15,584 bases of DNA from JAFLUQ01 sp964551215 (GTDB lineage: Bacteria; Bacillota; Clostridia; UMGS1883): contig CAZKBV010000037.1 of NCBI GenBank assembly GCA_964551215.1, positions 1 to 15,584 of the forward strand, in the 5' to 3' direction. The translations under genes and the position numbers were made by a program. The notes under the pieces were generated by a model, which did no database searches, had not been told where the DNA came from, and saw nothing but the letters and a program-made list of their open reading frames with translations. Positions 1-7,602 of the stretch are shown here, piece after piece; within the stretch, counting starts at the first letter, position 1; every line of letters begins with the position of its first letter.

Positions 1-53
1 CCTACGACCTGCTGATTACAAATCAGCTGCTCTACCAATTGAGCTACACCGGC
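1..53 (-). tRNA. tRNA-Thr (anticodon UGU), 3' part cut off by the window edge
   Basis: On the minus strand the sequence begins with acceptor strand GCCGGTG, then D-stem GCTC/GAGC around the loop AATTGGTA, then anticodon stem GCTGA/TCAGC enclosing the 7-nt loop TTTGTAA. The loop places TGT at positions 34-36, so the tRNA reads ACA (Thr). Only about 53 of roughly 76 nt are present. The variable loop is there, but most of the T arm and the 3' acceptor strand lie outside the window. It is preceded by its own promoter at 81-109. Confidence 0.93.
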
Positions 54-80
54 AAATATTCTTCATTTCGAACAGTTTGT

Positions 81-109
81 ATTTTAACATAAAAATCAAA
101 GCTTGTCAA
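81..109 (-). promoter_or_regulatory. Sigma-A promoter of the tRNA-Thr gene
   Basis: Minus strand: -35 TTGACA (104-109), 17-nt spacer, -10 TAAAAT (81-86). The predicted start is near position 74, about 20 nt before the mature tRNA 5' end at 53, which fits a short precursor leader removed by RNase P. Confidence 0.85.
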
Positions 110-229
110 TAGTTTTTTTATTTTTTTATTTGCTTTTTCCGCACGAGTGTCAATAATGGGCGGGCCTTGCTCCAAAAAGCGTAATCTGCGCAGCCGTCAT
201 GGGCTTCGTACGCGCTTAGGCTATGTCTC

Positions 230-294
230 AATCGGGGCGGAAATATCATTTTTACCGAGGTAAAAATGATATTTCTAAGCGAAAGAGCCCGATT
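230..294. repeat. Long palindrome, part of a probable dispersed intergenic element
   Basis: A perfect 16-bp inverted repeat (AAATATCATTTTTACC at 241-256, its reverse complement at 259-274) is separated by only 2 nt. It is flanked by a second complementary pair, AATCGGG (230-236) and CCCGATT (288-294), so the whole can fold as one long imperfect hairpin with an asymmetric internal loop. On the minus strand it begins directly after the TAG stop of the 275-1021 gene, and the outer arm lies inside that gene's 3' end. There is no T-run after the stem on the minus strand, so it is not a standard intrinsic terminator, although it could protect or end the transcript. The flanking stretch from about 130 to 230 has no gene and may belong to the same element. 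Copy number in the genome cannot be seen here. Confidence 0.6.
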
Positions 295-1021
295 CGGAAG
301 GGGCATCCGACGGGGGAACGCGCCCTCCGCCGAGCCTGTCGGCAAGCTCCTTTGAAGCCCGTTTAAGCCAATCGGTATTTTCGTCGGCGTTGTTAAGGTT
401 TACGTCTTTTGAGCTTTCCGGCCTGTAGTCCATAGAATACGCGGCGTTGTGTATTTCCCATTCCTCAACGAGACTGTCCAAGGTGCGGCTCCAATTTGTG
501 GGATAGGCTTCCTCGTGAGCCAGCAAAAGTCGGCAAAGCTCTTTTATGAGGATTTCGCTGTCGGCTCTGTAGGAATCGTACACCACAAATTCCGGATCAT
601 TCGCGCCGCGGCGGTCAAGGGCTATGTAGTCCGCTTCTCCCGCGGTGAGAGCGTCTTTGTCCACCTCGGGGGAGATTATGAAAAGACTGCCCGTTTCGTC
701 TTTGCCGTTAACCTTTACGCTGTAGGGATATGTGTAAAGCTTTCCGCCGTGGGTGGGGTCGTAATTCTCTTCCGGAAAGCTGACGCCGGTTTCACGGAAA
801 TTTTTTTCGTAAAGGGAGTTCATGGCGGTGTAGTCGTTTTTCTCCCGAGCGGCCTTAAATTCGGCGTAAAGAGCTTCGCTGAAGGAGGAAAGGGGGGCTT
901 CCTCCGAGGGAGCTTGCCGGACGGGGGAGGGCGACATAACGGCGTTGTAAAAAATAAGCCCTGCTGCCGCCGCCATAAGCATGGCGGCGGAAAACAAAAT
1001 TATTACGGAAGATTTTTTCAT
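275..1021 (-). CDS. Unrecognised membrane-anchored extracytoplasmic protein
   Basis: This 248-residue protein has a short basic N-terminus (MKKSS) and a hydrophobic segment at residues 5-27 without a lipobox cysteine, so it is probably an anchored or secreted protein with its body outside the cell. A polar, charged linker (30-60) follows, then a mixed domain (about 60-195) rich in acidic and aromatic residues. I recognise no family with certainty. Residues 188-195 (WEIHNAAY) followed by KDVNLN (205-210) resemble a WxxHNxxY...DVNLN motif that I recall from secreted and Rhs-type proteins of Firmicutes; this is memory only. The tail after 230 is low-complexity (G/P/S) and may come from the adjoining palindromic element. 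The ATG overlaps the TGA stop of the DUF2264 gene (ATGA), so the two are translationally coupled and form one operon, suggesting a shared role. Function is unknown. Confidence 0.75.
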   Translation of the reverse strand: MKKSSVIILFSAAMLMAAAAGLIFYNAVMSPSPVRQAPSEEAPLSSFSEALYAEFKAAREKNDYTAMNSLYEKNFRETGVSFPEENYDPTHGGKLYTYPYSVKVNGKDETGSLFIISPEVDKDALTAGEADYIALDRRGANDPEFVVYDSYRADSEILIKELCRLLLAHEEAYPTNWSRTLDSLVEEWEIHNAAYSMDYRPESSKDVNLNNADENTDWLKRASKELADRLGGGRVPPSDAPSESGSFA

Positions 1022-2826
1022 ATTTTTACGGTGAGTTCCTTATCCTTAAATTTTACGGTGAGCGTATTTCCTTCTACGCTGACGGAAGGAACGGCTTCGC
1101 TTCCGCCGCGCCCCATAAATACGGCGCACGCCAAAACGGTCGCCCCTTTGTTGATTTTTCCGTCCAAAGCGGGAACGGCGGAGCGTGGGTAAAGCAGATT
1201 TGTGTTTGCTTCCATGCCTTGAAGCCGGTGGTTCCTTTCTCCCATAAGATTTACTATGCCGCTTTCATATGCTCCGTAGGGACATTCAAAGGAAGCGAAG
1301 CTGCCGTTTTCGGTTTCGCGGACGGAGGACACGGCCTCGGCGGGGTAAGCGAAGCCTCCCTCGAAGGAATCCAACTCCCTGGCGGAGCTTATGAAATGCA
1401 CTCTTACGTGCCATGGCAAGGCGGGAATAATGTATGTTTTTATTTCGACGTCCTTCCATGGATACCACTTTGTATAGATGTACTCCCCGGTTACGGTGTG
1501 TTCCGCGTTTTTGGACTTCATGCGGTAAAGCTCGTCACATTCCGAGAGGGCGAGCATATTGTCGAAGCCGCCGGCTCCCGTGCCTCTCAGAGCCTTGGGA
1601 ACGCTGAAGGCGGAAATGTTGGAATAGGCGAACTTTTCGTACTTCGCGTCGCTGTGGGTGTGGCAGTGGGTGAAAGGATATCCGGCTGAGAAAAGCACAT
1701 TGTGATTGCCGTCCTTTTGGGCAATCATATGGGAATGAGGCAGAGCCTTTGAGCCGTCCTTAAGGGGAAGGGGAAGCTCGTCGCTTTCCCAGAAGGCGCT
1801 GTTTTCGGGCAAAGCCAGCACAAGCATTGTTTTGAGAGCCCAGTAGGGAGAGCCGGGCGCGTTATAGCCTTCTGTCATAATAAGGTTTGGATAGCCGTAG
1901 CCTATGGAAAGAGTGCCGTCTCCCTGCCATATGGGAAGCTTAAACCAGCCGCGCAGATGACGGAGGATAATTCCCTTTACCTCGCCGGGCCTAAAGCCGT
2001 CAACTCCGGCGTAGGCGTAGGCGCTCCAAAAGGCGGCCTGAGCAAAGCGGTAGGTCATGCTGCGCCCGTAGGGAACGGCGCCCCCATCCTCGGAGAAGAA
2101 ATATATAAAGTCGTTTGCGAAACGCTTTGCCCTTTCCTTGAAAAGGAGGCTGCGCTGCGGATCTTCGTTCTCCATTTCCTTGGCATAGATAAGCAGGTAA
2201 AAATAAATGGCAAAGGGGACGTAATAGTCGCTGTGGGCGTTTACGCCATCGGAGTACCAGCCGTCGCCGAGGTAATAGCTCTCAACGGCGTCAAGAGCGG
2301 CGTTTACAGCTTCGCTGTTATACGGAAGGCCCACCTTTCGGAAGCCCAAATTTACCATAACCGCGAAAAGCCGCCAGTTACAGTCCCAAGCTTTTTTTGT
2401 GTTGACAAAATTAAGCCAGCGGTATATATTGTCCTTGTCCTTTTGGGAAAGAGGCTCCCATAGCTTATCAGGGGCAAGAATAAGCCCTAAGCCGATTGCC
2501 GCCATTTCCACCAAAAGCTGGTCGTGGTCATAAACGTCTCCCCAGTATTCCGCGCTTTCCGGATTGCACCCGTTGGCGAGTCCGGTGCGGTAAAGTTCGG
2601 CCCAGCCTTCGCCTTCGTCGTCCGTCAAAAGGGGGGCAAGGCCCCACAGCGGGCGGGAAAAAGCCTCGACCTCAACCGTTGAGGCTGAGTAGCAGGCGGC
2701 GGTTTCCCCTATATGCAGACGGCTTTTACCCTTGGAATAGTATGGCAGCAGGGGCGCGAGTATATCCTTTACGGCTTTTTTTAGGTCATCTCTTGTTTTC
2801 AGCGGATTGTCGTTTATCATAATCAT
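1018..2826 (-). CDS. DUF2264 domain-containing protein (putative carbohydrate-active alpha/alpha-toroid enzyme)
   Basis: At 602 residues, this matches DUF2264 (PF10022) from memory along its length. Characteristic blocks are FSRPLWGLAPLL (56-67), YWGDVYDHDQ (94-103), NWRLFAV (150-156), YLGDGWYSDG (185-194) and PYGRSMTYRFAQAAFW (252-267). The N-terminal two thirds would form the helical toroid seen in heparinase-like lyases and glycoside hydrolases; the C-terminal part (from about 400) is beta-rich. The many aromatic and acidic residues in the conserved blocks fit a sugar-binding cleft. No signal peptide is seen, so it is probably cytoplasmic and would act on imported oligosaccharides. Substrate and reaction are not known from the sequence. 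A ribosome binding site (AGAAGGA) lies 10 nt before the first ATG; a second in-frame ATG two codons later is possible. It is transcribed from the promoter at 2868-2895 and coupled to the downstream anchored protein. Confidence 0.85.
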   Translation of the reverse strand: MIMINDNPLKTRDDLKKAVKDILAPLLPYYSKGKSRLHIGETAACYSASTVEVEAFSRPLWGLAPLLTDDEGEGWAELYRTGLANGCNPESAEYWGDVYDHDQLLVEMAAIGLGLILAPDKLWEPLSQKDKDNIYRWLNFVNTKKAWDCNWRLFAVMVNLGFRKVGLPYNSEAVNAALDAVESYYLGDGWYSDGVNAHSDYYVPFAIYFYLLIYAKEMENEDPQRSLLFKERAKRFANDFIYFFSEDGGAVPYGRSMTYRFAQAAFWSAYAYAGVDGFRPGEVKGIILRHLRGWFKLPIWQGDGTLSIGYGYPNLIMTEGYNAPGSPYWALKTMLVLALPENSAFWESDELPLPLKDGSKALPHSHMIAQKDGNHNVLFSAGYPFTHCHTHSDAKYEKFAYSNISAFSVPKALRGTGAGGFDNMLALSECDELYRMKSKNAEHTVTGEYIYTKWYPWKDVEIKTYIIPALPWHVRVHFISSARELDSFEGGFAYPAEAVSSVRETENGSFASFECPYGAYESGIVNLMGERNHRLQGMEANTNLLYPRSAVPALDGKINKGATVLACAVFMGRGGSEAVPSVSVEGNTLTVKFKDKELTVKI

Positions 2827-2867
2827 GGTTTGTCATTCCTTCTTTTTTGTGATTCTCGCTATAATTT

Positions 2868-2895
2868 ATTATACTATAAAAAAATCGGCAGTCAA
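2868..2895 (-). promoter_or_regulatory. Promoter of the DUF2264 operon
   Basis: Minus strand: TTGACT (2890-2895), 16-nt spacer, TATAAT (2868-2873). It lies 42 nt upstream of the DUF2264 start codon and points away from the secA promoter, so the two operons diverge from one AT-rich region. Confidence 0.8.
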
Positions 2896-2946
2896 GAGTA
2901 TTTTTAACATTATTTGTGAAGAATTTTTTAATGTGGGGAAAATCAG

Positions 2947-2975
2947 TTGACATCGAAATAAAAAAGTGCTAAAAT
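2947..2975 (+). promoter_or_regulatory. Promoter of secA-prfB-gtrA operon
   Basis: TTGACA (2947-2952), 17-nt spacer, TAAAAT (2970-2975), predicted start near 2982. This leaves a short leader of about 45 nt before the secA ATG at 3028. Confidence 0.85.
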
Positions 2976-3027
2976 ATATTTGTTAAATTTTGTGCAAAAA
3001 AATTTTGATTAAATGAGGAATGAAATA

Positions 3028-5784
3028 ATGGGATTTTTAGATAAAATTTTCGGCAGCTATTCTCAGAGGGAGCTTAAGAAAATAGACCCTATCGCGGACG
3101 AGGTTATGGCTCTTGAACAGGAATATGGGGCTTTAAGCGACGAAGAGCTTAGGGGAAAAACAGCCGTTTTCAAGGAACGTCTCAACAACGGCGAAACCCT
3201 CGACGATATCCTGCCCGAGGCCTTTGCCGCGGTTCGCGAGGCCGCGTGGAGAGTGCTTGGCATGAAGCATTTCCGCGTTCAGGTGGTGGGCGGAATAGTT
3301 CTTCATCAGGGAAGAATAGCCGAAATGAAAACGGGCGAAGGCAAAACTCTTGTGGAAACTTTGCCCGCGTACCTTAACGCCCTTACGGGGGAAGGGGTGC
3401 ATATTGTTACCGTAAACGATTACCTTGCCAAGCGTGACAGCGAGTGGATGGGCAAGCTTTACCGCTTCATGGGACTCAGCGTTGGCCTTAACATAAGCCA
3501 GATGGAGCCTTCGGAAAAGAAAAAGGCCTACGCGGCGGATATAACCTACGGCACAAATAACGAGTTCGGCTTCGATTATCTCCGCGACAACATGGTTATA
3601 TATAAGGAAAACATGGTGCAAAGGGGCCACGTTTTTGCTATTGTGGACGAGGTTGACTCCATTCTTATAGACGAGGCCAGAACTCCCCTTATTATCAGCG
3701 GCGCCGGAGAGGAATCCAATCAGCTTTACAGCGTGGTTGACCGCTTTGTTAAGTACCTAACTCCCATTAAAGTGAAGGAAACCGACGACAAGGAGGAAGA
3801 GGACGAAAACATTGACGGCGACTATATTATAGATGAAAAGGCCAAGAGCGTAAGCCTTACGGCCAGAGGCGTAAAAAAGGCGGAAGCCGCCTTTAACATC
3901 GAAAATCTTTCCGACCCGGAAAATATGAAGCTGAGTCACCATATCAATCAGGCTATCCGCGCCCACGGCATTATGAAGCGGGATGTGGACTATGTAGTTA
4001 AGGACGGGGAGGTTCTTATAGTTGACGAATTTACGGGCCGTATAATGATAGGCCGCCGCTACAGCGACGGGCTTCATCAGGCTATCGAGGCCAAGGAGGG
4101 TGTTACAATCGCCCGGGAAAACAAGACTCTTGCCTCCATCACCTTCCAGAATTACTTCCGCCTTTACAAGAAGCTCAGCGGCATGACCGGTACGGCAAAG
4201 ACGGAGGAGGAGGAATTTCGGGGAATTTACGGCCTTGACGTAGTTGAAATCCCCACAAACCGCCCCATCGCCAGAATCGACTGCAACGATCAGGTATATA
4301 AAAATGTTCAGGCCAAGTACAACGCTGTCGTAAAGGAAATAGAAGCGGCTCACGCTACGGGTCAGCCTGTGCTTGTGGGTACGGTTTCAATCGATAAGTC
4401 CGAAATACTCAGCCGTATGCTTAAGGCCAAGGGCATAAAGCATCAGGTGCTTAACGCGAAGCAGCACGACAAGGAAGCCCAAATAATCGCTCAGGCGGGC
4501 AAAAAGGGCGCGGTTACCATTGCCACCAACATGGCCGGCCGCGGTACGGATATTTCCTTGGGGGGCAACGCGGAGTACCTTGCCAAAAATGAAATGCTGA
4601 AAATGGGCTATACCGATGAAATAATCGCCGAGGCCACAGGCTACGGCGAGACGGACGATCAGGAAATTCTGGACGCCCGCAAGGTTTACGGCGACCTTTT
4701 CCGCCGCCACAAGGACGAAATCGAAAAAGAGGCGGACGAGGTGCGCGCTTTGGGCGGGCTGTATATAATAGGTACGGAACGCCACGAGTCCCGCCGTATC
4801 GACAATCAGCTCAGAGGCCGAAGCGGCCGTCAGGGAGATCCGGGCAAGAGTATGTTCTTTATCGGTCTTGACGACGACCTTATGCGCCTGTTCGGCGGCG
4901 AAAAAATTGAAAAAATGGTAAGCTCCATGGGCCTCCCCGACGATGAGCCTATTGAACAGAAAATTCTCACCTCCGCCATTGAAAACGCTCAGAAAAAAGT
5001 GGAGGGCAGAAACTACAGCATAAGAAAGTACGTACTCCAGTACGACGATGTAATGAACAAGCAGCGCGAGATAATCTACGGTCAGCGCAAAAAGGTCATA
5101 GACGGGGAGGATCTTCGGGAAACCATTCACTCAATGGTGGACGAAATCATTACCTCTGCCGCAGATACCTACTGCAACGCCCAGTATCCCGACGACTGGG
5201 ATCTCGCGGGGCTTTACGAATATGTTGAAAGGCATTTTGCCGACAAGGGAGCCCTTCACTATTCCAAGGAGCAATTTAACGATATAACCAAGGAAACCGT
5301 AATAGAGGATATGCGCCGTCTGGCGGACGAGAGATACGCCGCTCAGGAGAAGCTTTTCGGCGAAAATATGCGCGAGGTGGAGAGGGTAATCCTTCTGCGC
5401 GCGGTGGACAGCCACTGGATGGATCATATCGACGAAATGGATCAGCTCAAAAACGGCATAAACCTTCGGGCGTACGGTCAGCACAATCCTGTTGACGAAT
5501 ACAAATTCCTGGGCTTCGATATGTTCGAGGAGATGATTGCGGCAATCCGGGAGGACACCGTAAGGTATATTATGAACGTCAAGCCCAGAGTCCAGCAGAT
5601 AAAAAGGGTTCAGGTGGCAAAGCCCACCATTGCCCAACATGGGGACGACAGCGGAGTTCAGAAGCGTCCGGCCGTGCGCAAGGCGGTTAAAGTGGGCCGC
5701 AACGATCCGTGTCCGTGCGGAAGCGGAAAGAAATATAAGAACTGTTGTATGGCTAAAGACGAACAGGAGGCGGCAAATAAATGA
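3028..5784 (+). CDS. secA: Preprotein translocase ATPase SecA
   Basis: SecA is the ATP-driven motor that pushes unfolded preproteins through SecYEG at the inner face of the membrane. The 918-residue product shows all family landmarks: the N-terminal MGFLDKIFGS block, Walker A in TGEGKT (about 102-107), the DEVDS Walker B (207-211) followed by LIDEARTPLIISG, the TNMAGRGTDI helicase motif, RGRSGRQGDPG, and the C-terminal SEC-C zinc site with Cys895, Cys897, Cys906 and Cys907. That site binds SecB or lipids/ribosomes in relatives. An acidic insertion rich in D/E (about residues 248-262) lies after the preprotein-binding start. The start at 3028 is preferred over an in-frame ATG at 3013 because GAGGAA (3015-3020) sits 7 nt before it and it gives the usual N-terminus. 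The stop overlaps the prfB start (ATGA). Confidence 0.98.
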   Translation: MGFLDKIFGSYSQRELKKIDPIADEVMALEQEYGALSDEELRGKTAVFKERLNNGETLDDILPEAFAAVREAAWRVLGMKHFRVQVVGGIVLHQGRIAEMKTGEGKTLVETLPAYLNALTGEGVHIVTVNDYLAKRDSEWMGKLYRFMGLSVGLNISQMEPSEKKKAYAADITYGTNNEFGFDYLRDNMVIYKENMVQRGHVFAIVDEVDSILIDEARTPLIISGAGEESNQLYSVVDRFVKYLTPIKVKETDDKEEEDENIDGDYIIDEKAKSVSLTARGVKKAEAAFNIENLSDPENMKLSHHINQAIRAHGIMKRDVDYVVKDGEVLIVDEFTGRIMIGRRYSDGLHQAIEAKEGVTIARENKTLASITFQNYFRLYKKLSGMTGTAKTEEEEFRGIYGLDVVEIPTNRPIARIDCNDQVYKNVQAKYNAVVKEIEAAHATGQPVLVGTVSIDKSEILSRMLKAKGIKHQVLNAKQHDKEAQIIAQAGKKGAVTIATNMAGRGTDISLGGNAEYLAKNEMLKMGYTDEIIAEATGYGETDDQEILDARKVYGDLFRRHKDEIEKEADEVRALGGLYIIGTERHESRRIDNQLRGRSGRQGDPGKSMFFIGLDDDLMRLFGGEKIEKMVSSMGLPDDEPIEQKILTSAIENAQKKVEGRNYSIRKYVLQYDDVMNKQREIIYGQRKKVIDGEDLRETIHSMVDEIITSAADTYCNAQYPDDWDLAGLYEYVERHFADKGALHYSKEQFNDITKETVIEDMRRLADERYAAQEKLFGENMREVERVILLRAVDSHWMDHIDEMDQLKNGINLRAYGQHNPVDEYKFLGFDMFEEMIAAIREDTVRYIMNVKPRVQQIKRVQVAKPTIAQHGDDSGVQKRPAVRKAVKVGRNDPCPCGSGKKYKNCCMAKDEQEAANK

Positions 5785-6908
5785 TAGTTGAATACGACAG
5801 ATTCAAGCAGGAGCTTGCGGCTATGGAGGAGCCTATCAGGGAGCTTGGCTCCGCGCTGGATATCGAAAGCGCAAAAAAGGAAAAGGCCGTCTTGGAGCAA
5901 TCCACTTTGGAGCCGGATTTTTACTCCGACCAGAGCAAAAGCCAGAAGATACTGCAAAAGATAAAACAGCTTGACGCCAAAATAAAAAAATACGACGATA
6001 TGCTTTCCTCGTGGGAGGATCTTACGACCCTTGTGGAGCTTGCCATAGCCGAGGAGGATAAAAGCGTTCTTGAGGAAATAAGCTCCGGCCTTGAAAAGCT
6101 CCGGAAAACAGTTGAAGACACAAAGCTGGAAACGCTTCTTTCCGGCCCATACGACAAGAGCAACGCCATTATAACCCTTCACGCCGGAGCCGGCGGAACA
6201 GAAGCCCAGGATTGGTGCGGTATGCTTTGCAGAATGTACCAGATGTGGGCCGAAAAGAGGGGCTTCACCGTTTCAACTCTGGATTTTCTGGACGGAGACG
6301 AGGCGGGAATAAAGAGCATAACCATCCTTATCGAGGGGCTTAACGCTTACGGCTACAGCAAATGCGAAAAAGGCGTCCATCGACTTGTGAGAATTTCGCC
6401 CTTTGACGCCGCCGGAAGAAGGCATACATCCTTCGCTTCCGTGGAGGTAATGCCCGACATTGAGGACGACATTGAGATAAATATCAATCCCGACGACCTA
6501 AAAATAGATACCTACCGTTCCAGCGGCGCGGGCGGCCAGCACGTAAACAAGACCAGCTCCGCCATACGCATTACCCACATTCCCACCGGCGTGGTTGTGG
6601 CTTGCCAAAACGAGCGCAGCCAGTTCCAAAATAAGGATACGGCCATGAAAATGCTTAAGGCCAAGCTCATGGAAATTGCCGAAGAAGAGCATAAGGAAAA
6701 AATCGAGGACATAAAAGGCGTTCAGAAGGAAATAGCATGGGGCAGTCAGATTCGTTCATACGTTTTCCACCCTTACACCATGGTGAAGGATCACCGTACG
6801 GGCTACGAGGTGGGCAACATTAACGCTGTTATGGACGGTGATTTGGACGGCTTCATAAACGAATATCTCAGGAAAGCCAGTCTCGGTCAGCTTGAGCTTA
6901 AACAGTGA
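5781..6908 (+). CDS. prfB: Peptide chain release factor 2 (RF2)
   Basis: RF2 releases the finished peptide at UGA and UAA codons. The 375-residue product carries the SPF stop-codon discriminator at residues 206-208 (after RI) and the catalytic GGQ loop at 251-253 within SSGAGGQHVNKT. The N-terminal coiled-coil domain and C-terminal tail (KASLGQLELKQ) are of normal extent. The reading frame is continuous from ATG to stop. The region equivalent to the usual programmed +1 frameshift (around residues 26-30, LGSALDIES) reads through with GCG CTG GAT and no in-frame TGA, so the common autoregulatory switch is absent. AGGAGG at 5765-5770, inside secA, lies 10 nt upstream, and the ATGA overlap couples it to secA. 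The same secA-prfB order is known in Bacillus. Confidence 0.97.
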   Translation: MIVEYDRFKQELAAMEEPIRELGSALDIESAKKEKAVLEQSTLEPDFYSDQSKSQKILQKIKQLDAKIKKYDDMLSSWEDLTTLVELAIAEEDKSVLEEISSGLEKLRKTVEDTKLETLLSGPYDKSNAIITLHAGAGGTEAQDWCGMLCRMYQMWAEKRGFTVSTLDFLDGDEAGIKSITILIEGLNAYGYSKCEKGVHRLVRISPFDAAGRRHTSFASVEVMPDIEDDIEININPDDLKIDTYRSSGAGGQHVNKTSSAIRITHIPTGVVVACQNERSQFQNKDTAMKMLKAKLMEIAEEEHKEKIEDIKGVQKEIAWGSQIRSYVFHPYTMVKDHRTGYEVGNINAVMDGDLDGFINEYLRKASLGQLELKQ

Positions 6909-6992
6909 GAAAAAGTAAGGAGAAGAAAAAATAATCCCGATACAGACGGGAACACAGCCAAAGCCGGCCATGCTTGCAAGGAGATTTGCCAA

Positions 6993-7445
6993 ATGGATAA
7001 AAATGCTGTAAAAAAACGGTTAGAAGCCTTTTTTGAAAGCGTCAAGAAGAAGTACAACTTTAATCTGGCCTGGTTTATCCGTTATGCCGCAGGCGGCACA
7101 TTTACGGTAATGGTGGAATGGGCGGTATACTTTGTTCTTCGGTTTTTCAAGGTGTATTACCTTACAGCCTCGGTAATAAGTAATCTTGCCAGCTATGTGG
7201 TGAATTATTTCATTTCAAAATACTGGGTGTTCCGCAGCCCCCATACGCCTCATTGGAGAGATACGCTGCTTTTCGTTGCGTGCAACGGCTTAAACTTGGT
7301 GGCCGTAACCGTCATCAACCGCTTTGTTGTGGGAACTCTCGGGATGCACGATGTGGTGGGAAAGATAATTGCCAACTTTGTCGCTTTCCTTATAGTTCTT
7401 GTTTTCAAGAGGTATATAATATGGACGGATTCCGAGAATTATTAA
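6993..7445 (+). CDS. GtrA-like family membrane protein
   Basis: This 150-residue, very hydrophobic protein has four predicted membrane segments (about 28-48, 55-75, 90-112, 120-140) and a charged N-terminal tail, the layout of the GtrA-like family (PF04138). Typical motifs are FIRYAAGGTF in TM1, NLASYVVNYFISKYWVF across TM2 and NFVAFLIVLVFKRYIIW in TM4. Known members help flip polyprenyl-linked sugars for O-antigen or cell-wall polysaccharide modification; no glycosyltransferase partner is adjacent here, so the lipid substrate is unknown. An AAGGAG site lies 9 nt before the ATG. It follows prfB after 84 nt without a visible promoter and is closed by the terminator at 7464-7507, so it is the last gene of the secA operon. 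Confidence 0.9.
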   Translation: MDKNAVKKRLEAFFESVKKKYNFNLAWFIRYAAGGTFTVMVEWAVYFVLRFFKVYYLTASVISNLASYVVNYFISKYWVFRSPHTPHWRDTLLFVACNGLNLVAVTVINRFVVGTLGMHDVVGKIIANFVAFLIVLVFKRYIIWTDSENY

Positions 7446-7463
7446 AGCCGTATAGCTTAAAAG

Positions 7464-7507
7464 GGCCGCCGTGTAGTATATTTTAACTACACGGCGGCCT
7501 TGTTTAT
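7464..7507 (+). terminator. Intrinsic terminator of the secA-prfB-gtrA operon
   Basis: A perfect 14-bp GC-rich stem (GGCCGCCGTGTAGT at 7464-7477 with 7486-7499) closes an 8-nt loop and is followed by TTGTTTATT. It starts 18 nt after the gtrA-like stop codon. Confidence 0.92.
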
Positions 7508-7522
7508 TGTGAATTATTCCTG

Positions 7523-7551
7523 TTGACACATTCTGTTAATTATGTTATTAT
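7523..7551 (+). promoter_or_regulatory. Promoter of the carD-ispD-ispF operon
   Basis: TTGACA (7523-7528), 17-nt spacer, TATTAT (7546-7551), predicted start near 7558, giving a leader of about 45 nt to the ATG at 7603. It lies just after the upstream terminator. Confidence 0.85.
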
Positions 7552-7602
7552 AAAGTCAAGGCAATTATGCCTTTTAAAAATTTCAGCCCGGAGGAGACAT
7601 CA

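Noticed and set aside
118..345. 75-codon minus-strand frame over the palindrome
   Set aside because: It overlaps the end of the 248-aa gene in another frame, spans the palindrome and has no ribosome site; it is better explained as part of a repeat element.
2980..2997. Rex-like site TTGTTAAATTTTGTGCAA at the secA transcription start
   Set aside because: Only one half-site matches the Rex consensus; the other reads TTGCACA in reverse complement. AT-rich DNA gives such hits by chance.
3013..3027. Upstream in-frame ATG of secA adding five residues
   Set aside because: The ribosome site for the family-typical MGFLDKIFG start lies within these bases, so 3028 fits better.
6909..6992. Orphan ribosome site (AAGGAG) after prfB with an open frame beginning at ATA and a 13-codon ATG frame into gtrA
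   Set aside because: No standard start codon at proper spacing for the first, and the second overlaps the gtrA start without support; treated as untranslated spacer.
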